From assembly GCF_019425495.1 (NCBI RefSeq), contig NZ_VFIV01000001.1, positions 1 to 64,000 of the forward strand: a DNA stretch of 64,000 nucleotides, in the 5' to 3' direction. The notes under the pieces were generated by a model that searched no databases, had not been told where the DNA came from, and saw only the letters and a program-made list of their open reading frames with translations. The DNA is from Coxiella endosymbiont of Ornithodoros amblus. GTDB taxonomy: Bacteria > Pseudomonadota > Gammaproteobacteria > Coxiellales > Coxiellaceae. Position numbers and translations under genes: made by a program. Positions 10,573 through 21,445 of the stretch are shown here, piece after piece; position 1 is the stretch's first letter, and the number at the start of each line of letters is the position of its first letter.

Positions 10573-12486
10573 TCACCAGCGCTCACGCCACAATTGGAAC
10601 ATAAGCACACTCCAAAGTGAATATTGCCAATTTCTTTTTCCAGAAAGATGTTCCTTCCAGCGTTGACGAAATAATGAGGAATTCAGTAAACCGTCTTTTT
10701 CTAGTTTAGAAATAGATAATAAATCCTCTGCCCATTCTCTCAATTGACCACGTAACCAATGATCAATCGGCATGCCAAAGCCCATTTTCGGACGAGTAAA
10801 CAATTTCTCTGAGACGTATTTCCCTAATACACGTCGCAATAACCATTTAGTTTCACCCTGTTGTAATTTAAATCGCATGGGTAAAGACCAAATATATTCC
10901 ACTAATCGATAGTCTAGAAAAGGGATTCTTACTTCTAAGCTAACAGCCATGCTAGCACGGTCTACTTTTGTTAAAATATCATCAGGTAAGTAGGTGAGAG
11001 TATCAATATACTGCATTTGTTCCGTAAAATTTAAATCCAGCAATAGCTCTGGCCATAAGGAAATATCGGAACCATCAATCACTAATTCAGCTGGTCTTTC
11101 CCAAAGGCTAACAACTCCTTTATATAAATCCTCTGATGATTGGATTAATAGTGTGGCTAACTTATGCGCCTTATCCCCCACAGAGGATGGACGTAACTTC
11201 CGTGGTATCACATTTGCAAATTTATCCCACCCTGAAGGACTAAAGAAATTAATCATTTTACTAGCTGACTGTCTCATCCACAGTGGAAATCGAACTAATT
11301 TGGACCATAGATTTTCGGCTAAAAGATAGCGATTATAACCAGCAAATAATTCATCACCCCCATCACCCGATAAACTTACCGTTACGTGCTGCCTTGCTAA
11401 TTGGGAAACAAGATAAGTGGGTATTTGAGATGAATCTGCAAATGGCTCGTCATACCACTCCGGAATTTGAGGAATCAATCGAGCAGCTTCATCCACATGC
11501 AAATACAATTCGTGATGATCGGTTTTTAAATGTTTAGCAACTTCTTTCGCATAAGAGGCCTCATTGTATTCTTTTTCATAAAATCCAATAGAAAAAGTTT
11601 TAATTCGATTTGTACTTTGAGCCTGCGTCAAAGCAACGACTGTAGAACTATCAATACCGCCGGATAAAAAGGCACCTAGCGGAACATCTGAGTACATACA
11701 ACATTTAACAGCGTCACGCAATAGAGTTTCCGTCTCTTCTAGTACTTCGTTGTCGTCAATTTTTTTCTTATTAATATTCTTTTTACAAACTGTTTCTAAC
11801 GACCAGAACGTTTCTTCAATAATTTTTTGATTGTGGTCGATAGAAAGTATCATGCCTGGTTTCAGTTTATGAACACCACTGTAAATTGATAATGGCGCGG
11901 GGATATAATTAAATCGAAAGTAGGAGGTTAAAGCAGTCCGGTCAATTTGAACATTCCAAACTGGATGCGCAGCAAGTGCTTTTAATTGCGAAGAAAAATA
12001 AAAAATATTATTTTTTAAGCTCCAGAATAACGGCTTAATTCCTAAACGATCGCGAGCAAGATACAGCTTTTTTTCAAGCTTGTTCCAATAAGCAAAGGCG
12101 AACATTCCATTCATTTTTTTTACTGCAGATTTAACACCCCATAATTCACAGGCCTCGAGAAGAACTTCAGTGTCTGAATGCCCAAAACAATAGATACCTG
12201 CATTTTCTAATTCTTGACGAATAAAGGGAGCGTTATAAATCTCACCATTGTAAATAATAGCGGTATTTCTTGAACGCGACAACATGGGTTGATTCCCTGC
12301 TGTCGAAAGATCAATAACAGCTAACCGTCGGTGCCCAAAAGCCAGTCCCGTTTTTTCGTCGCACCAAACGCCTGATGAGTCTGGCCCTCGAGAAATAATT
12401 TGATTCGCCATCTTAGCAACAATTTTTTTGTATTGCTCTTTTTTCCAAGACTGACGAAAATCCCAAAATCCAGCAATTCCGCACAT
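10573..12486 (-). CDS. asnB: Asparagine synthase (glutamine-hydrolysing) family
   Basis: A complete 637-residue class B asparagine synthetase-like protein. The start is set at the ATG before Cys-Gly-Ile-Ala-Gly, because Cys2 is the glutaminase nucleophile; an upstream in-frame extension overlaps the preceding gene. The N-terminal glutaminase domain has HRGPDSSG-like and GHRRLAVIDLS motifs. The synthetase domain has the PPi loop FLSGGIDSS and SLSGDGGDELFAGYNRY. Such genes in polysaccharide loci often amidate uronic acids instead of making free asparagine; that role is inference. It lies between two glycosyltransferases, four bases after the upstream one. Confidence 0.92.
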   Translation of the reverse strand: MCGIAGFWDFRQSWKKEQYKKIVAKMANQIISRGPDSSGVWCDEKTGLAFGHRRLAVIDLSTAGNQPMLSRSRNTAIIYNGEIYNAPFIRQELENAGIYCFGHSDTEVLLEACELWGVKSAVKKMNGMFAFAYWNKLEKKLYLARDRLGIKPLFWSLKNNIFYFSSQLKALAAHPVWNVQIDRTALTSYFRFNYIPAPLSIYSGVHKLKPGMILSIDHNQKIIEETFWSLETVCKKNINKKKIDDNEVLEETETLLRDAVKCCMYSDVPLGAFLSGGIDSSTVVALTQAQSTNRIKTFSIGFYEKEYNEASYAKEVAKHLKTDHHELYLHVDEAARLIPQIPEWYDEPFADSSQIPTYLVSQLARQHVTVSLSGDGGDELFAGYNRYLLAENLWSKLVRFPLWMRQSASKMINFFSPSGWDKFANVIPRKLRPSSVGDKAHKLATLLIQSSEDLYKGVVSLWERPAELVIDGSDISLWPELLLDLNFTEQMQYIDTLTYLPDDILTKVDRASMAVSLEVRIPFLDYRLVEYIWSLPMRFKLQQGETKWLLRRVLGKYVSEKLFTRPKMGFGMPIDHWLRGQLREWAEDLLSISKLEKDGLLNSSLFRQRWKEHLSGKRNWQYSLWSVLMFQLWRERW

Positions 12487-12490
12487 TACT

Positions 12491-13777
12491 TTATTTACCC
12501 GAAAGTGAAAAATTAGCGCAAGCCTTCCCTTCCGCAGTATTTTTTTTATCGTCGTCCTGCCAAGAGGGTGGCTTAACAACATTAATGGCTCTCTCCCATT
12601 CAGAGGCCAGCATAGCCTCATAAAATTGATCATAACGCAAAACACAAGACTCTAAACTAAAATACTTTTTAACACGCTCTTTTGCCGCGTTTCCATATTT
12701 ATCGCGTCTTTCTTTATCTAAAGCGAGCATCAATAAAGCTTCTGCTAATTTCTGTGGTTGTTTAGGCGGCACGACGAATCCACATTGTTTATCAATGATA
12801 GCTTCTGCATTTCCTCCAACGTCGGTGACCACCATCGGCAATCCAGCCGCCATACATTCAAGCAATGCATTGGAAAAACCTTCTTCATGAGAACTCAGAA
12901 CGCCAATGTCAGCAATTGATAATAACTGGGGAATGTCATATTGTTGACCTAAAAAAATAACATATTCTCGTAAGCCCAAACTGTCACGTAAATTTTCTAG
13001 TGTATTTTTTTCTCCTCCATCTCTACCAATGCACAACAATTTCCAATTTTCGGACATTTTTTCTTTTATAGAAGACAACGCATAGAACAAATCTTTATGT
13101 CCTTTCCTTTTGTATAAATTCGCTAGGATAATAATGATAAACGTATCGTCATTTAAACAAAGATAGCGTTTAATTACAGGCTTATTGTAATGAATATTAT
13201 ATTTCTCAACTTCAACACCGTTATAGATTAATCCCAATTTATTAGGAGGAACACCCTCCTCTAAAAGCTCGGCGCCAACACGCGATGAGGTTGCCAACAC
13301 TACCTTCATATATTTATGCAATAGTGGTTCTATTTTTGCAACAATGGGGTGCGTTTTTTGATATTCATTAGTGACACGACGACTCATCACCATGCAGCGG
13401 GCACGAGCCAAAAGGCCACTAATCCCTCCAAGTACATAAGTTCCTGGAAGAAAAAAATGAAGAATTGATGGATTTTTTTTTAATATAAGAAGATATAATC
13501 TTATTATCGACAATGAATAAATAAAAAGCTTTCCCAATAAGCCTAATTTAATTAAAAATTCACAGAAAGGAGGAGTAATAATCGGAATGCCGGTCGCTAA
13601 CATTTCCTCGAACATTACACCTCGATGGTTAGTAAGATATAAAATGATATTATAGTTCCTCTTTTTTAAAGAAGGTAACACACTCAATAAATGCTTCTCC
13701 GCGCCACCAACGTCTAAAGCATTTATGGCAATAACAATACTTAAATCACGTTTTGAAATTTTTAAGCACATATTCAT
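12491..13777 (-). CDS. Family 4 glycosyltransferase
   Basis: A GT-B glycosyltransferase of about 428 residues. The start chosen is ATG 13777, preceded by GGAG eight bases upstream; a longer frame to 13861 has no such support. N-terminal acceptor domain: AINALDVGGAEKHLLSVLPS, typical of GT4. Donor domain: LYKRKGHKDLFYAL and the EX7E motif in EEGFSNALLECMAAGLPMV. The 3' end stops four bases before asnB. It is the first intact gene after a run of pseudogenes, so it must still be expressed from the long operon or an internal promoter. Confidence 0.9.
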   Translation of the reverse strand: MNMCLKISKRDLSIVIAINALDVGGAEKHLLSVLPSLKKRNYNIILYLTNHRGVMFEEMLATGIPIITPPFCEFLIKLGLLGKLFIYSLSIIRLYLLILKKNPSILHFFLPGTYVLGGISGLLARARCMVMSRRVTNEYQKTHPIVAKIEPLLHKYMKVVLATSSRVGAELLEEGVPPNKLGLIYNGVEVEKYNIHYNKPVIKRYLCLNDDTFIIIILANLYKRKGHKDLFYALSSIKEKMSENWKLLCIGRDGGEKNTLENLRDSLGLREYVIFLGQQYDIPQLLSIADIGVLSSHEEGFSNALLECMAAGLPMVVTDVGGNAEAIIDKQCGFVVPPKQPQKLAEALLMLALDKERRDKYGNAAKERVKKYFSLESCVLRYDQFYEAMLASEWERAINVVKPPSWQDDDKKNTAEGKACANFSLSGK

Positions 13778-13879
13778 CACAAGCACTCCAAAAAATAGCG
13801 GAAGAAATTTTATGGGCTTGGATCTTTTGTTTATCAACACAAAATCCAATAAAATTAGCAAACTTTTTCATTTCCTGAA

Positions 13880-14583
13880 GAGTGATAGATTTATAAGGAT
13901 AGCCAACCTAACCAATCATGCACATCGTGAATAAAGGACATGCCAAAAAATCTTATAGTTTTTGATAAATTTAAATGGGTTATTTCTTTTTATCCGATGG
14001 TCGAGTAATATCAAAATAATATAAGTATAACGTATAGAAGCATAGATAATCGCGAGCACTTTACTATATAGATCTTTTTTCATTTTCTAAAATTTGCATG
14101 ACTTTGTCTTTATATATAAAGAAATGACGAGTCTACCATTTGATTCGAATATAGCTTCTATTTTCCAAATAGCTTTGTACATATTCCCAGTATAATGTAA
14201 CACCATAGGAGTAAACTAAATTAAACTAAGAATCGATTGTCCGATCTAAATCAAAAACGCTAACTTTCTCAAAAGAAAACTAGATGAATGGAAATATTTA
14301 TTTAATAATTTATTAATCATAAAAATACTCTTAGTATCGACATCTATTGCAATAAGAGTATCTGTCTTTAAAAGAAAAGCTGCTAAAAAAATAATCCTAA
14401 ACAACAATCGATATCCAAAAAAGTTTTTCAGAAAAAATTTCCACCTTCTAGTAGATTGACAATCGAATCCTCGGTAATATTAATTCTAACTTCATTAATA
14501 ATAGATGAAAAATTAGACAAATTTTTAACAAATTTAAAATGAGTTTTTAAAGCTTCTAGATTTTCTAACCCAATAAATTTCAT
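13880..14583 (-). pseudogene. SAM-dependent methyltransferase, broken
   Basis: Remains of a class I methyltransferase. From ATG 14583 it reads MKFIGLENLEALKTHFKF and VRINITEDSIVNLL, then a damaged motif I, then FLAAFLLKTDTLIAIDVDTKSI. The later block LHYTGNMYKAIWKIEAI with GRLVISLY (about 14150-14230) matches the VLHHTG...GG.LFI.IY segment of a methyltransferase family common in glycan loci. Stops and frameshifts interrupt it. The 3' limit is approximate. It starts ten bases after the radical SAM remnant ends. Confidence 0.65.
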
Positions 14584-14592
14584 TCATTTATA

Positions 14593-15149
14593 TTAATTTT
14601 TTGTTTTGTCGATAATTAATTTATATAGATTCTTATGAACTTTATTTAAATCACTATTTACTCGATAACGGTGATGAGTTTTAGAATCCATTCCCCCCCC
14701 CCTAATTGAAAACTAATCTGATTAATGTCTGAATAGATCACTCCTTCTGGATTAACTAAATCACCATTTGTATAAGTTTCAACAAAAATTCCCATTTCTC
14801 TAGCATATCAAATCATTTCATAGGAATGCTTATTAAGAAAAGGCTCTCCCATAAAATAATACATCAGGCTAGAGGTCGTTGACCATACTTCATCAATTAA
14901 TCCCTTAAATAAATCAATATCTAAATGACCTTTTTTCGTGCCATTTCATTTTTTCTTGTTTCACAGACAAAACAAAGCGCGTTACAGGTATTTTCAGGTT
15001 CAATTGAAATATGAATAGTCATCATTAAAGGGCCTGTTTTTGAATTTTAATATATCTAAATTATATAAAAGAGACTTCCAGTCCATTTGTCTTTTATAAG
15101 ATAAATCTACAACTCTTTTTCTTAGATCAATCGTCTTCGATATTTTCAT
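14593..15149 (-). pseudogene. Radical SAM enzyme, broken and shortened
   Basis: From ATG 15149 (AGGTGG Shine-Dalgarno six bases upstream) the reading, with one early frameshift, gives IEPENTCNALCFVC, a perfect CxxxCxxC radical SAM cluster motif. A further block (LIDEVWSTTSSLMYYFMGEP, AREMGIFVETYTNGDL, then ISFQLGGGNGF) follows. A run of ten G (coding strand, 14693-14702) sits at one break. Only about 186 codons remain, against 300 or more expected, so the C-terminal half is deleted. It lies between two methyltransferase remnants. Confidence 0.72.
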
Positions 15150-15163
15150 ATTCCACCTAAAAA

Positions 15164-16231
15164 TTAATTCGGCCACCACATGTATTTCTCTAACGTTTTT
15201 ATTAATATGTCAGAAAGACAATCGTTTAATTGAACTTTATTTATAAAATTTAGTAATTCTTCTTTCACTAAAATAACTTCACGTCCACTCTTTCTCCATT
15301 TACCTTTTATTTTCAACGAATTTTTTTTATTATCAACCACAGATATAACGTATTCCATGCGTGGACGATTTTCCAAATTTTGAGAGAACGCCCGTTTTAA
15401 TTTTGTTTCTAAATATTGATAAGGTGTTTCCATTAATAAACATATACTTTCCTGGATAATATTACGGATATCTCTGCTGGCACAATATGTATCCCCTCTA
15501 TTTCAAACTTTTCTTATTTACGCCATTGAATTATTTCATACTCAGCATAGCAATCCGTATTCATCGACGCACACTAATTATAATTAGTATGAGTTAATTT
15601 TTCTAAATTTAAATTAGGATACTAAAATATTTTAAAAATATGCTAAAAAACGTTGTAAATTTATTTTTCTTGCAGAAATACTTAAATATTTAATTTCTTC
15701 TGAAATTTCTATCTCTATCTTAAGATCTCGTAAAATATTACCCAGTTTTGATAAAGATTTAATCCTTCCAATATCTTTTCACAGGAAATGGAATATTTTT
15801 CTATACTCGTTTGTAAAAATTTATTTTTAAACCTGCACTCGCAACCCTTTTACGCGCTATTTTAACACTATTTGAAATATCAACGACAATAAATCTAATT
15901 TTATTAAGTACATCAAGAAACTATTCGAGCGTACCTAAACCAGCACAAGCGCCTGCATCCAACAAGAATAGATAGCCACCGATTAACCATTTATAGGATT
16001 TAGCTTCGCCATAATGTTTGTTTAGCCAAGCACGGGTCTTTTTCTAGCAACTTGTGAGTCATAAGTGTTTGTTTTACGCTATCTCTGTCTGAAAACTTCT
16101 GCTGTTTTTTGCACTTTGGAATAGATTAATTGATTTATCAAGATGTCTTCACGATACTTAAAATTAACTCCATTAATACAAATTTCCTCATTCTCACGCA
16201 CAGTCTTGATCGATATTAAATTGTAAGACAT
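15164..16231 (-). pseudogene. Class I methyltransferase, broken, with an open 89-codon tail
   Basis: Starts at ATG 16231 (MSYNLISIKTVRENEEICIN), just after the ABC exporter remnant. With frameshifts it reads YLFLLDAGACAGLGTLE (SAM-binding motif I) and then FIVVDISNSVKIARKRVA (motif II region). The middle (15500-15850) is full of stops. The last part, 15164-15433, is open for 89 codons (METPYQYLETKLKRAFSQN to KYMWWPN). It may be this gene's C-terminus or a separate small gene of unknown function; I do not recognise it. Confidence 0.55.
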
Positions 16232-16243
16232 TGACTTTTCTTG

Positions 16244-18044
16244 TTAATTTTTAATGCTTTCTAAGCCATAAAGCGTTCGATAAATTTCAGAATTTTTTAC
16301 AAGTTCGTTGTGATTCCCTTACGAAACTATCTTACCTTCACGTAACACGACAAGTTTATCACAAAATAAATTGAACTGTGTCGATGAGCGATGATAATTA
16401 ATGTCTTCTTTCCCGTCAATGATTTCAAAGCTTCGTTAAATTCATTTTCTATAATAGAATCTAACGCATTTGTTGCTTCATCCATGATAACGATGTCATG
16501 GTCGTCGTTATATAATGCGCGCGCTATTCCCACCCGCTGTCGCTGGCCGCCTGACAATTTTTCACCTTTTTCTCCAATTTTCGTATAAGCCATCAGGTAA
16601 ATCATTTACTAAATTCTATAATTGCGATGTATTAACGCTACGGCTCACCGTCTCGTGGTTAATTGCTTTCTCTGAAATTCTTAATGCAATATTATCTAAT
16701 AACGTACCATCAAGGAGATGTGTATGTTTTGGTACATATCCTACCAAATGAGATAAATCCATATGGCTATTTGTTATGTCGATATCGTCACAAAAAATAG
16801 AACCGCTTTTCACTGGCAGCAGCCCAAGAATTACGTCAACTAACGTGGTTTTCCCTGCCCAGAAAGCACCTACAATACTAACAGAAGTATTTTTTGGAAC
16901 TGTTAATGAAATATTTTTTAAAGTCATTGTTTTTGATTTTGGATATTGATACGTGATATCTTTAAGCCTTAATTCCTGCCTGAATTCAACCCCTTTCTGA
17001 GAACAACGCTTCATCAGCAAAATTCTGATATTCCCCTAACTCATTAAGTGCTTCACAGACTAACTAATACATTCGCATGGTATTACCTTTGATATTGTCT
17101 AACGCAAGTGAGATACGTGCCATCGCAGACAATATTCTCTGGATCGAGATAGCAATAATCCACACTATTAGTAATATAGAGATTAAATTTCAATGAGAAA
17201 ATAACAAATATAGTAGAACGATCAATAATATTCTAAAAACCGACTAAATTCGTAAGCACCGATGGCACATTTGCAATGACATTATAACTCACCATATTTT
17301 CAGCGTTTTTTCTTCTCCAAAAAAAAACAAATTTTTCAATGAAATAAGTTTCAACATTATTTATTTTTATATCTTTCAACCCCTGAAAAGAATCAGAGGC
17401 AATGTTATATGATTTTCGTACATAATACTTTTTTTCATTACTAATATTTTTATTTTCTTATTTGTTCATTTCATTTTTAAAAGTAAAAGAGTACTCAAAC
17501 TAGCAGAAGAAAATAAGACAATTTTAAAGTCAATCCATAAAATTAAAGATCCAAATGAAAGAAAATAATAAAATCAATCGCTATTGATAGTATAAAAGTA
17601 ATTACATTTATGGTGTATACTACGTCAGTCAAGATATAATTTGACAAAGTAGAAGTATTAAATTCTATTTCTTTTTGATAAAGAATAAAAAGATAACTTC
17701 TAATACAAAATCTGGATATTTTTGTATTAAAATTTTGACTGATAATAATTATTTATTCAGATTATAATCGCTTTTAAAGAATAAAGCATAAAAAACATCA
17801 CGATTTCAATAAAAACTAAAAACGAATTATTTCTTTTAAAATGAATAAAATTGAAAACATAATTCAAAATTGAATTATGTTAGATAATTTGCTGATCCCC
17901 TAATATCTTTATATAATGAAAAATAGCGCCAACACTAACTAATTCTATACAGGCTGCTAACACCATTAAAAGAATTAACAAGTTTAATTTCTTTATATCA
18001 TTTTTATTTAAAAATGATAAAATTACTTTAATATAATTAAACAT
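16244..18044 (-). pseudogene. ABC exporter (MsbA/PglK-like, fused membrane and ATPase domains), broken
   Basis: From ATG 18044 a membrane domain begins (LSFLNKNDIKKLNLLILLMV, then IELVSVGAIFHYIKIL) and runs with many stops to AISIQRILSAMARISLALDN (about 17120). The ATPase domain is clear in two pieces, 16616-17020 and 16327-16605. It has a Walker A altered to GAFWAGKTT (expected GASGAGKTT), signature LSGGQRQRVGIARAL and Walker B IVIMDEATNALDS. A tail, FILCDKLVVLREGKI, ends at 16244. It could have been a lipid-linked sugar flippase. The Walker A damage and stops make it non-functional. Confidence 0.85.
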
Positions 18045-18056
18045 ATGCTTAGTTTA

Positions 18057-18598
18057 TTAGTATTTTAAATTAACTTTGTCATCAATGATTTCTATTTTTC
18101 CAATTATCTTAGCTGGTGACCCCGCTACTATCGAATAAGAAGATAAATCAGTATTTACAAAACTATTAGCAGAAATAATTGAATGATCGCCTATTTTTAG
18201 GCCAATTTTTATAATCGATTGCGGGGCAATGTAACAGCAATTACCTATTATTACATCTCCTTTTTGATAAATTCTTTTACCCCCGTAACTGCCCAGCCTA
18301 CACTATCGTGGGTATATATGTACTCCTGCTGAAATGGAACAATAACAACCGAACTAAGTCGTCCCCCAACCCATCTAAGATCACATACGGACCGATCCAA
18401 CTTTTCGCTCCTACTGCCACATTTCCAAACACTAAAGCGCTATTATAAATACTAACATTTTCTCCAAATCCCAATCTTTTGGCTCGTTTCTAACGATCAA
18501 ACATAGCATCTTGAAAAGGAAGACTACGATTCCAATAGTCTAGCAAATAAGCTTCTTTTTTTTATAAGCATCTCTAATTCATAAAAAATATGACTCAT
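18057..18598 (-). pseudogene. Left-handed beta-helix acetyltransferase, broken
   Basis: A hexapeptide-repeat O-acetyltransferase in which several frames must be joined. It starts MSHIFYELEMLIKKKEAYLL, followed by RAKRLGFGENVSIYNSALVF and SWIGPYVILDGLGG. The repeats ISANSFVNTDLSSYSIVAGSPAKII near the 3' end are typical of sugar acetyltransferases (WbbJ/NeuD-like). The start codon is adjacent to the stop of the upstream asparagine synthase remnant, with GGAG six bases before it. It probably once acetylated a sugar of the O-chain. Confidence 0.75.
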
Positions 18599-20303
18599 TT
18601 AAATCTCCATCGTTTCTGGCGTAAACAAAGGATAATTAGACTTGTGCCCCTTAGACAAATACATCTGCATAAAAATTTCTAAATAAATTAGTGACCAAAT
18701 TAATAATCGATGATTATGATGGTTTTGAATATGGTCATTCACTAAATGGTTCACGACTGAATAATCAAGTAATTTAAAAATTTTAGTATTTCTATCACCA
18801 AGCGACGAGTGCACAAATTCGATACTTTCTCCATTGAACCAACTGGCATTCGATGCGGAGAATCCTTGCTTTAGAGCATGAGCGACATTATCGGGAACAT
18901 AAGGGCTCATCATTTTACGTAAGATCTTTTTACCATTCACCCTTTTTTCTTGTTTAGAGAATATATCGTTATCAAGGAAAGGAACCCGAGTTTCAAGTCC
19001 ATGCGCCATACTTAGTTTATCTTCAACTACAAGTAATCCATGAAAAAACGTTTTATCTTCAAAATATAAAGAATGATTAACATGGTCTTCAGTCTTTATT
19101 GGCGTATTCTTAACTCGAAAAACATTAGCAAATATATCTTGGGTCCAAATAGATTTTACTTCTTCAGCAATAGGAGAAAGAACTTTAAAAAGATTTTTGT
19201 TACTCATTAATCGTTGCCAATATTGGTAATATTTATCAATATAATATTTAAAACTTTTTCTGTTCTGTTCGCACAAATAGCGCCATGGACATTCTGCGTA
19301 ATGCTCATCTCTGCCAGTTCCAGCTAATACAACTTTACAAAATTTACTGGCCAATTTAGCAGCATAAAAATTCGGGTAACTTTATCCGATCCGCGGTTCC
19401 TCTAAATTCCACACCAAATCCTGCATTCAACGTTCCATATCTCCTGATTTTAATACCATTTCATTAATGCTCAGTGGCCAGTAAGATAAGAAAGATGTTC
19501 GGCTTCTTGACTCTCATTAAACCCTAATTCAAAACCAGAAGCGGAACTCAAATCGAACCCCACCGTGAAAGTACGCATGTGCGGCAATTACTTTGCTGCA
19601 ATCATTGTAATCAATCCCGAATTCACACCCCCGCTTAAATAACTATAACTATTTACAGGAATATCACTGACAAGCTGGCGATTAACCGCTTTCTGAAATA
19701 AATCATTAATTTTTTCTAATAGCATTTTTTCAGAAAACGCTGAATCATTTATAAAATTAAAATCCCAATTGATAGAGCGATGAATTTTCTCTTTTTACCA
19801 TCATAAAATGACTGGCAGGCATAATACGGACATCTTTAAAAAGGGTTCGATTCGTAAATAAATTTTGGAAAGTTAAATATTCTAGCAAAGCCTCTTTATT
19901 AATCTCAGTTCCATAAAGGCTGGAAACAATAATTGCCTTTATTTCATATGAAAAAACAAAGCACTCATTTGTTTAGTAATAATATAATGGTTTAATTCCA
20001 TCGTGTCGGTGTTGAAAAAAAGAATAGCCTAAATTTACTAATTCTTTACGCAGTATTTTGAAATTATAAACTTCACCATTAATAAGTAATAAGATAACGA
20101 CCATCCTTCGTTTGAATCGCTTGATGACCGGCAGGACTTAAATCTATAATTGCCAGTCTTCTATGCCCCAATCCGATATATTTGTCAGTAAACTGTCCCT
20201 GGCTATCGGGTCCGCGATGAGCAATAGAATCCATCATCGCTTTAATTTGATCGAAGGCAACTGGGTTACTGTTTATATTGAAAATCCCTGCAATACCGCA
20301 CAC
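18599..20303 (-). pseudogene. Second asparagine synthase-like gene, broken
   Basis: A paralogue of the intact asnB. The N-terminal glutaminase part is open at 20079-20303: MCGIAGIFNINSNPV with HRGPDSQG and GLGHRRLAIIDLS. The middle (19355-20078) has stops and frameshifts. The C-terminal synthetase part is open at 18599-19354, but the ATP-binding loop reads AGTGRDEHYAECPWRYL where GGDELFAGYPWRY is expected. The later LETRVPFLDNDI motif survives. Probably an amidotransferase for a sugar acid that is no longer made. Confidence 0.88.
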
Positions 20304-20305
20304 AA

Positions 20306-21369
20306 TTAAATACTTCTTAAAGTTTCAATGACGTAATCGTAATCATCTTTAGTCATACAATTATGAAGAGGAATTGCCATCGTTTTGTGAGCACAATCAC
20401 ACGCACCAGGGAAGTCATCTGAATAAATTCCATATTTCTCTCGATAGAAACTTAACAGATAACAGCATGAGTACCCGGCCGTGTGGCAATACCAGATTCT
20501 TTTAAGCATTCCATCAATGTATTGTGAGGCATTGGCGCACACTCCGAGTCTACGTAAAAAAAACACAAGCTTACCAAGCATGTTTGCAATTAGGTAACAA
20601 TCGCTGCGGACGCAACCAAGTGAGATCTTTTAAATGGGTGTAATAATAATTAGCCCATTGATCACGTTCATTAATAAAAGTATCCTTTAGCTAATTGCAT
20701 AATACCAACGGCAGCCTGTGAATCTGTCATACGATAATTAAAACCTAATAATTTAATAAGGCAAGAAATAAGGTTTATCACTCAAATGCCGCACTCTTTC
20801 AGGAATTTCAGAGCCGTGATTACGCATAATTTCAACTTGATGTGAAAGCTCGATGTTGTTCGTCGTTAACATCCCTCCTTCACCGGTAGTAATCGATTTG
20901 CGCGATGAAAATAAAATTAGAATAAACTTTGCGCATGGCGTCTATATCCGCACAAGCACCAAATAAATGCATTGGAATAATTACTTTCGTTTTATCTGAA
21001 ATTTCATGACGGATCTGTTCAACGTTAATATTAAAAGTGTCTATCAACGTCAACAAATACGGGCGTGCCCCACAATATAAGACCGCATTGGCTGTAGCAA
21101 CCCATGTAAAAAATGCAGGCACAATCTACTACTCACCACCCCCTCCCTGCCATATCCCCATTGCTGCTATGGCCAAATGCAACGCAGTGGTACATGAAGT
21201 GGTTGCCAACGCCTTTGGCTTTGTGTCGAGCAGCAAAAAGGCGTTCAAATTCGGCAACTTTTGGCCCTTGGGTTAACCATCCCAACTCCAATGGTGTTTT
21301 CACCGCTTTCCATTCTTCATCACCTGTAGAAGATATCGCAATAGGAATTTTTCGTTTTTGTTTTATCAT
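20306..21369 (-). pseudogene. DegT/DnrJ/EryC1 PLP sugar aminotransferase, broken
   Basis: Three open pieces of one aminotransferase: 21133-21369 (MIKQKRKIPIAISSTGDEEW, LGWLTQGPKVAEFE), 20880-21122 (FFTWVATANAVLYCGARP, DKTKVIIPMHLFGACADIDA) and 20306-20581 (C-terminal end with KTMAIPLHNCMTKDDYDYVI). The PLP-lysine region between them is lost in stops and frameshifts. It would have transaminated a keto-sugar nucleotide. It ends two bases before the asparagine synthase remnant. It differs from the intact wbpE at 25161. Confidence 0.85.
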
Positions 21370-21445
21370 CGGCTACCTCTCGACGTTGCTCTATCTCAGC
21401 AAACATGTGAACGATGCGATTCAATTAATCTTTGTAATCCTTCGA

